Assembly: GCA_965370805.1 (NCBI GenBank)
Contig: CBDUVZ010000071.1
Location: 1 to 15,529 of the forward strand
Reading direction: 5' to 3'
DNA length: 15,529 bases
From: CBDUVZ01 sp965370805
GTDB taxonomy: Bacteria > Hydrothermota > Tepidihabitantia > Tepidihabitantales > Tepidihabitantaceae
A program made the position numbers and the translations under genes. The notes under the pieces are model-generated. The model saw only the letters and a program-made list of their open reading frames with translations, had not been told where the DNA came from and ran no database searches. Positions 14,501 through 15,529 of this stretch are shown here, piece after piece; within the stretch, counting starts at the first letter, position 1; the number at the start of each line of letters is the position of its first letter.

Positions 14501-15214
14501 TTCTCGGCGACGCTGTACGCCCACAAGGCGAAGTACAACGAGCTCTGGTGCTACAACGTGGCCGGTGATTCCTGGGGTGAGGAGCTCCAAGGCATGCCGT
14601 TTGTCGGGCTGCTGGGCCGGAAGAAGAAGTCGAAGGACGGCGGGAGCGGCGCGTGGTATCTGGACCAGATTTACGCTCTCAAGGGCGGCAACACCCAGGA
14701 GTTCTGGCGCTACTTCGTCGTGGGCGACACCTGGGAGGAGCTCGATACGATGCCGGCTTACGGAACGACCGGTAAGAAGAAGCGCGTGAAGTACGGGGCG
14801 GATATCGTCAGCTACGGGTACGATGCGTTCTTCACGCTCAAGGGCAACAAGACGCGGGAGTTCTGGCGCTACGTGCTGTACGGCGTGGCAATGGCGTCAG
14901 CGACGGAACCCGGCCGCAACGGTCGGGCGGTCGGTTCGTCATTCGTCATTCGGAATTCGGAATTCGTAATCGCTCCCAATCCGCTTGCCCGCGGGTTCGT
15001 CACCCTGCATTATTCCCTGCCGGAATCCGGGCCGGTGAGCATTGCGGTTTACGATATCGCCGGTCGGTGTGCCATTCGGACCCAACGGTCGGCGGTCAGC
15101 GGTCAGCAGTCAGTGGTTTCGCTCGACCTGCGTTCCCTGAGTCCGGGCGTCTACCTTGTCCGGCTCGAAGCCGGAGAGGTTGTCGTCTCCCGGAAGCTGG
15201 TGCTGCAGGATTGA
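11540..15214 (+). CDS. Large secreted protein: propeller, CARDB-like and kelch repeats, sorting domain
   Basis: A 1224-residue exported protein with no enzymatic motif that I can see. Residues 1-19 are a signal peptide (KRIFLVLALVAVASVAAQ). About 20-460 is beta-propeller/SBBP-like, with recurring (I/V)-(Y/F)-(V/I)-A-G phrases such as YIFAAGDID and VFVAGRTGSGD. About 463-790 has three tandem CARDB-like domains, each opening with D-V-G-(V/A) and ending near N-D-x-A/I. About 795-1117 holds five to six kelch-like repeats (IYVTQGNNTLGFWRYD, then DSW); each is preceded by a basic K-K-x-K-x-G stretch. About 1143-1224 is a sorting-type domain ending GVYLVRLEAGE, SRKLVLQ. GTG 11540 with GGAGGAG at 11531-11537 is preferred over TTG 11495, which would bury the signal peptide. 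Two heptamer arrays lie in frame near the C-terminus. A role in surface adhesion or binding is inferred only. Confidence 0.85.
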   Translation: MKRIFLVLALVAVASVAAQPVNWFATRWNDTLGSSHLNHFGGITRGSGGYIFAAGDIDYSGAYDETQVGVCYDPNQPTPDLHVAWADSFVKMGRDYARATCFSPLTNAFYIGGDISNGVFGQDLSVVRFDADIGTMTAAAYNDAGERDQYGRNVAYCDYPAEGLTRIWTPGYWRPGGGQNENFAVACFKDNGTSLWAHAGVHYNNSVYDDEDVAVAAACQGETLFVTGYTEMLWGNVNFWTMAFDKELQTRYWQHVWPENTNNDCEPCDILIGPDGYVYVVGSGHLVGDDVDFIVVKYSPDGTFVDSVTIDVDGASSCECRDADIMWDGVDPAVYSIWLTGHARSTRIATVKLSPSLDLLWASAIQPNGTSGEGTAIECEPVSGRVFVAGRTGSGDLRFCIVEYTDGPVPAATGYGWFNGTRVAGNQHDRIGLAVANSDAVYVAGIDQDGTRDLFTIEFARTYSHDVGVTEIIVPPALVDSGDVVTPSCRVYNWGISTAANYTVRMKIGTFYDTTATVTNHLHGTYQTVPFPEDWTALQRDGHTVTCSTEFVLDERNWNDKATAAVFVRVVDVGALAIVVPGSAHSIGENIVPEATWYNHGNEPATFEAWMILKDPSSARVYAEIIYVSGLAPDSDTTIGSFPSHTLVPGGMWAVRCSTWLNQDMVPANDIIDQGFLVGSPDVGAVVIRAPVGRVDSAQAVVPEVWIHNYGDISMSFAARFSISDTTTDVEVYRDSVQVVGFSPGADSALEFPTWPGSSLEGPYVTFCSLEVSDNDPSNDTAQGTFVIRTGPSWPGGWVEVEPIPLPPGNKAVKRGAWATYNDGDKLIYVTKGYKTTDFFAYYPLEDSWNNLTGMPYTRHTNPRWARKVPRKGSKGVSDGDNSIYVTQGNNTLGFWRYDIMQDSWAELQDVPVGPSSKKVKGGTDLAYLVMGDTGWVYCLKGYRCEFYRYNTESGDWDPALAGAPRGKRPKWDKGSWLVASEPDSTGFSATLYAHKAKYNELWCYNVAGDSWGEELQGMPFVGLLGRKKKSKDGGSGAWYLDQIYALKGGNTQEFWRYFVVGDTWEELDTMPAYGTTGKKKRVKYGADIVSYGYDAFFTLKGNKTREFWRYVLYGVAMASATEPGRNGRAVGSSFVIRNSEFVIAPNPLARGFVTLHYSLPESGPVSIAVYDIAGRCAIRTQRSAVSGQQSVVSLDLRSLSPGVYLVRLEAGEVVVSRKLVLQD
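14939..14966 (+). repeat. In-frame heptamer array (4 units, TCATTCG/GAATTCG)
   Basis: TCATTCG, TCATTCG, GAATTCG, GAATTCG translate in frame as SFVIRNSEFV between kelch repeats and sorting domain. Read on the other strand the units are GAATTCC- and GAATGAC-like, so this is the same family as 2403-2430 and 5465-5499 in opposite orientation. Confidence 0.8.
15088..15115 (+). repeat. In-frame heptamer array (4 units, GTCAGCG type)
   Basis: GTCGGCG, GTCAGCG, GTCAGCA, GTCAGTG translate in frame as about RSAVSGQQSVV. They lie inside the sorting domain, between the strand YDIAGR and the segment LSPGVYLVRL. The place corresponds to a variable loop in this domain family. This is a different unit sequence from the GAATGNN family but has the same 7-bp period and copy number. 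Confidence 0.8.
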
Positions 15215-15293
15215 GTCAGCGCCACGGGCAGTACCCGGCTGCGCGGCAGCGCGAGGACTGAGGCGGCGGTTCGATTGTCGGTAGTCCGGAGAG

Positions 15294-15365
15294 CTGGGGA
15301 ACAGGGATTTGAACCCCGACTGGCTGATCCAGAGTCAGCTGTCCTGCCAATTAGACGATTCCCCA
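15294..15365 (-). tRNA. tRNA-Gln (anticodon CTG)
   Basis: On the minus strand a complete 72-nt cloverleaf is visible. The acceptor TGGGGAA (15365-15359) pairs with TTCCCCA (15301-15295). The anticodon stem GCTGA/TCAGC encloses loop CTCTGGA with anticodon CTG at positions 34-36. The T arm is CGGGG-TTCAAAT-CCCTG with one G-T pair. The discriminator base is G, as expected for glutamine, and the CCA end is not encoded. It reads CAG codons. It is convergent with the large secreted protein gene; the 79 bp between them hold only short GC-rich stems (such as CGGG/CCCG at 15225-15237) without T-runs. Confidence 0.96.
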
Positions 15366-15380
15366 ATACCAGCGGCGGAA

Positions 15381-15408
15381 AGGATAGGTGAGGCAGGGGA
15401 GATGTCAA
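15381..15408 (-). promoter_or_regulatory. Probable promoter of tRNA-Gln
   Basis: On the minus strand TTGACA (15408-15403) and TATCCT (15386-15381) are 16 bp apart, giving a start near 15375, about ten bases before the mature tRNA 5' end. The -35 is perfect; the -10 matches four of six positions. Confidence 0.65.
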
Positions 15409-15420
15409 GATGGACTCCCC

Positions 15421-15449
15421 GGGCCGGTGTCAATCGACCGCCGTGGCCC
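15421..15449. repeat. Inverted repeat containing a TTGACA box
   Basis: GGGCC (15421-15425) pairs with GGCCC (15445-15449); inside, CGGT (15425-15428) can pair with ACCG (15437-15440). The inner part contains a minus-strand TTGACA (15433-15428) with no convincing -10 at the right distance. It lies just upstream of the tRNA promoter. Confidence 0.35.
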
Positions 15450-15480
15450 TGGATATTCCCGCAGTTGTCCTGACCTAGTG

Positions 15481-15518
15481 CTTAGTTGCATAAATTGACG
15501 ATAGTATTTCTTAGTTGC
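15481..15518. repeat. 9-bp direct repeat in the AT-rich end of the window
   Basis: CTTAGTTGC occurs at 15481-15489 and 15510-15518, a 29-bp period, each preceded by a TAGT-containing stretch. The surrounding 50 bp are clearly more AT-rich than the rest. It could be a regulatory region for a gene beyond the window; no promoter with good spacing was found. Confidence 0.4.
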
Positions 15519-15529
15519 GATCCCCTTAC

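Noticed and set aside
15225..15250. Short GC-rich stems between the last gene and tRNA-Gln as a bidirectional terminator
   Set aside because: Stems are only 4-5 bp and lack T-runs on both sides.

Overview
The window looks like chromosomal DNA from an uncultured, GC-rich bacterium of the FCB side of the tree. Candidate phylum WOR-3/Stahlbacteria or a relative is my best guess, but this is an inference from style, not a placement. Three large exported proteins (a gingipain-type C25 peptidase, an 8-repeat YncE-like propeller protein and a propeller/CARDB/kelch protein) end in a domain resembling the type IX secretion sorting domain. Promoters are textbook sigma-70 (TTGACA/TATAAT), unlike the Bacteroidetes -33/-7 type. 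No secretion-machinery gene lies in the window.

Layout. 1-700: one minus-strand gene for a small exported beta-barrel-like protein. 700-1750: no intact gene; a propeller gene remnant, a 25-bp direct repeat exactly 180 bp apart, several perfect hairpins, a 19-unit 12-bp minisatellite, then overlapping inverted repeats around a perfect sigma-70 promoter. 1757-5437: C25 peptidase. 5438-5655: intergenic stretch built of short repeats. 5656-6516: 3-hydroxybutyryl-CoA dehydrogenase, closed by a terminator hairpin whose right arm carries the -35 box of the next promoter. 6607-9949: compact xseA-xseB-HerA-like ATPase operon. 9950-10147: repeats, a hairpin and a promoter. 10148-11455 and 11540-15214: the two other secreted proteins. 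15294-15365: tRNA-Gln(CUG) on the minus strand with its own promoter, then an AT-rich tail with a 9-bp direct repeat.

How the genes fit together. The secreted proteins belong to a cell-surface/export theme. The xseAB-herA cluster is a DNA-metabolism unit pairing exonuclease VII with a hexameric translocase-type ATPase. The dehydrogenase is a lone fatty-acid/butyrate metabolism enzyme.

The most striking unexplained structure is a family of 7-bp tandem repeats, typically about four units. They sit in intergenic DNA and also in frame inside two of the secreted-protein genes, at or near domain boundaries. A second theme is TTGACA -35 boxes lying within inverted repeats at three promoters.
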